Positions 5,703-6,813 of a DNA stretch of 6,813 bases are shown here, one piece after another (within the stretch, counting starts at the first letter, position 1; each line of letters starts with the position of its first letter). Both the position numbers and the translations under genes were made by a program. Source of the DNA: a bacterium HR32. GTDB lineage: Bacteria > Sysuimicrobiota > Sysuimicrobiia > Sysuimicrobiales > Sysuimicrobiaceae. Where the stretch lies: positions 1 to 6,813 of the forward strand of contig BEII01000095.1 of NCBI GenBank assembly GCA_002898935.1, in the 5' to 3' direction. The notes under the pieces are model-generated. The model made no database searches, was not told where the DNA came from, and saw only the letters and a list, made by a program, of their open reading frames with translations.

Positions 5703-6739
5703 TACAGGCTCCGGGTGCTGGCCAGCAGCCCCGCTTGCTCCGCGGCCCGGCGGTCCTCCGGGCCTGCGTGCTCGCTGTACAGGTAGCACCGGGCGGTGTG
5801 CTCCGGCCCCACCGTGTACTCGGGGGGGTCCGCGGTGGTGCACACCTCCATGGCGAAAGGACACCGCGGGGCGAAGGCACAGCCCGGGGGCAGGTCGATG
5901 AGGCTCGGCGGCTGCCCCTCGATGGGGATGAGCCGCTCCGCCCGCTCATACAGCTTCGGCACGGAGTGCAGCAGCCCCCACGTGTACGGGTGCTTGGGCT
6001 CCTTGAACGCCCGGTACACGTCGGTACGCTCCACGGGCCGGCCCGCGTACATCACCACCACCTGGTCGCACATCTCCGCCACCACCCCGAGGTTGTGGGT
6101 GATGAGGATGATGGCGGTGCCGAACTCCCGCTGCAGCTCCCGCATGAGGTCCAGGATCTGCGCCTGGATGGTCACGTCCAGGGCCGTGGTGGGCTCGTCC
6201 GCGATCAGCACCGCCGGGTTGCACGACAGCGCCATGGCGATCATCACCCGCTGCCGCATCCCCCCGCTGAACTGGTGCGGGTAGTCCCGCGCCCGGTCCC
6301 GGGCGGAGGGGATCTTCACCCGGTCCAGCATCTCCACCGCGCGGTCCCAGGCCGCGCGCCGGTCCAGCCCCTGGTGCAGCATCACCGCTTCGGCGATCTG
6401 CTCCCCCACGGTCAGCACCGGGTTGAGGGACGTCATGGGCTCTTGGAAGATCATGGCGATCCGGTTCCCCCGGATCCGGCGCATCTGCTCCTCCGACAAG
6501 CGCAGGAGGTCCTGCCCCTCGAACAGGATCTGGCCGTCCACGATCTTGCCCGGGGGGCTGGGGACCAAGCGCATGATGGACAGGGCGTGCACGCTCTTCC
6601 CGCTGCCGCTCTCCCCCACGATGCCCAGCGTCTGGCCCCGGTACAGGTCGTAGCTCAGCCCGTCCACGGCCTTCACCACGCCCTCGTCGGTGTAGAAGTA
6701 CGTCTTGAGGTTGCGAACCGACAGCAGGGGCTCTGCCAC
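5702..6739 (-). CDS. Oligopeptide/dipeptide ABC transporter ATPase, OppD/DppD-like
   Basis: The partner ATPase of the same importer, with 345 residues from the GTG at 6739. Walker A is GESGSGKS (42-49), the Q-loop is Q99 in IFQEPMTSLNP, the signature is FSGGMRQR (157-164), Walker B is VLIADEP (177-183) and the switch histidine is H215 in ITHNLG. EPMTSLNP, SGGMRQRVMIAMAL and ADEPTTALDVTIQ are hallmarks of the D subunit. The tail has HPYTWGLL (250-257) and the oligopeptide C-terminal domain LPPGCAFAPRCPF with cysteines C287, C293, C300 and C318. Their x5-x6-x17 spacing is identical to the sister ATPase. The start follows a stacked GGAGGAGGAGG purine tract. The gene sits 15 bases after the permease stop and 10 bases before the OppF-like gene, so the three are one transcript. 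The substrate could be oligopeptide, dipeptide or nickel; the ATPases do not tell. Confidence 0.94.
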   Translation of the reverse strand: MAEPLLSVRNLKTYFYTDEGVVKAVDGLSYDLYRGQTLGIVGESGSGKSVHALSIMRLVPSPPGKIVDGQILFEGQDLLRLSEEQMRRIRGNRIAMIFQEPMTSLNPVLTVGEQIAEAVMLHQGLDRRAAWDRAVEMLDRVKIPSARDRARDYPHQFSGGMRQRVMIAMALSCNPAVLIADEPTTALDVTIQAQILDLMRELQREFGTAIILITHNLGVVAEMCDQVVVMYAGRPVERTDVYRAFKEPKHPYTWGLLHSVPKLYERAERLIPIEGQPPSLIDLPPGCAFAPRCPFAMEVCTTADPPEYTVGPEHTARCYLYSEHAGPEDRRAAEQAGLLASTRSL

Positions 6740-6742
6740 GGC

Positions 6743-6753
6743 CCTCCTCCTCC
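6743..6753 (-). promoter_or_regulatory. Ribosome binding site of the OppD-like gene
   Basis: The minus strand reads GGAGGAGGAGG, three overlapping SD cores. The middle one lies six bases from the GTG at 6739, making this the strongest SD in the window. Confidence 0.75.
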
Positions 6754-6754
6754 C

Positions 6755-6813
6755 TCACGGCTTGAGCCGCGGGTCGAACGCGTCCCGCAGCCCGTCGCCG
6801 AAGCAGTTGAAGC
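6755..6813 (-). CDS. C-terminus of OppC/DppC-like ABC permease, partial at right edge
   Basis: The last 18 codons and a TGA stop can be read on the minus strand from the right edge: FNCFGDGLRDAFDPRLKP. This closely matches the usual end of OppC/DppC-type permeases, where a NxLGDxLRDxLDPRL motif follows the last membrane helix. The permease forms half of the membrane channel of the importer. Its position directly before the OppD- and OppF-like genes is the standard B-C-D-F order of these operons. The membrane part of the protein lies outside the window. Confidence 0.88.
   Translation of the reverse strand, partial: FNCFGDGLRDAFDPRLKP

Overview
The window is gene-dense, very GC-rich (roughly 70% by eye) bacterial DNA with no RNA gene, mobile element or CRISPR array that I can see. 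Start codons are often GTG and stops overlap starts. Canonical menaquinone genes, a GT-C membrane glycosyltransferase and sigma70-like -10 boxes fit a menaquinone-using bacterium. Candidate groups include high-GC thermophilic or Terrabacteria lineages, but I cannot place it to a phylum from sequence reading alone.

Layout. Positions 1-2062 (minus strand) hold a compact unit read as tetR - menF - menD. It consists of a TetR-family repressor behind a strong palindromic operator, a complete isochorismate synthase, and the first 35 codons of MenD cut by the left edge. Positions 2063-2129 are the regulatory gap carrying the operator and the tetR -10 box. Positions 2130-3143 (minus) encode an adenosine-deaminase-family enzyme lying upstream of tetR on the same strand. 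Positions 3144-3192 are a divergent promoter region in which overlapping -10 boxes point both ways. Positions 3193-4647 (plus) encode a GT39/ArnT-like polytopic glycosyltransferase. Only three bases separate its stop from the stop of the convergent minus-strand transporter operon. That operon (4651 to the right edge) carries two peptide/nickel-type ABC ATPases (OppF/DppF-like and OppD/DppD-like), preceded by the last 18 codons of the OppC/DppC-like permease, which is cut by the right edge.

How the genes work together. MenF and MenD catalyse the first two committed steps of menaquinone synthesis (chorismate to isochorismate to SEPHCHC). Their placement behind an apparently self-repressed TetR gene suggests that a small ligand sensed by this regulator tunes quinone synthesis. 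The transporter genes form the 3' end of a standard oligopeptide/dipeptide uptake operon whose binding protein and first permease lie outside the window. The deaminase (purine salvage) and the glycosyltransferase (envelope sugar transfer) are linked to each other by a shared divergent promoter rather than by an obvious pathway.

Most of the window is conventional. The parts that deserve a second look are the TetR-men arrangement, the bidirectional promoter with a probable leaderless glycosyltransferase mRNA, and an atypical residue in the deaminase metal motif.
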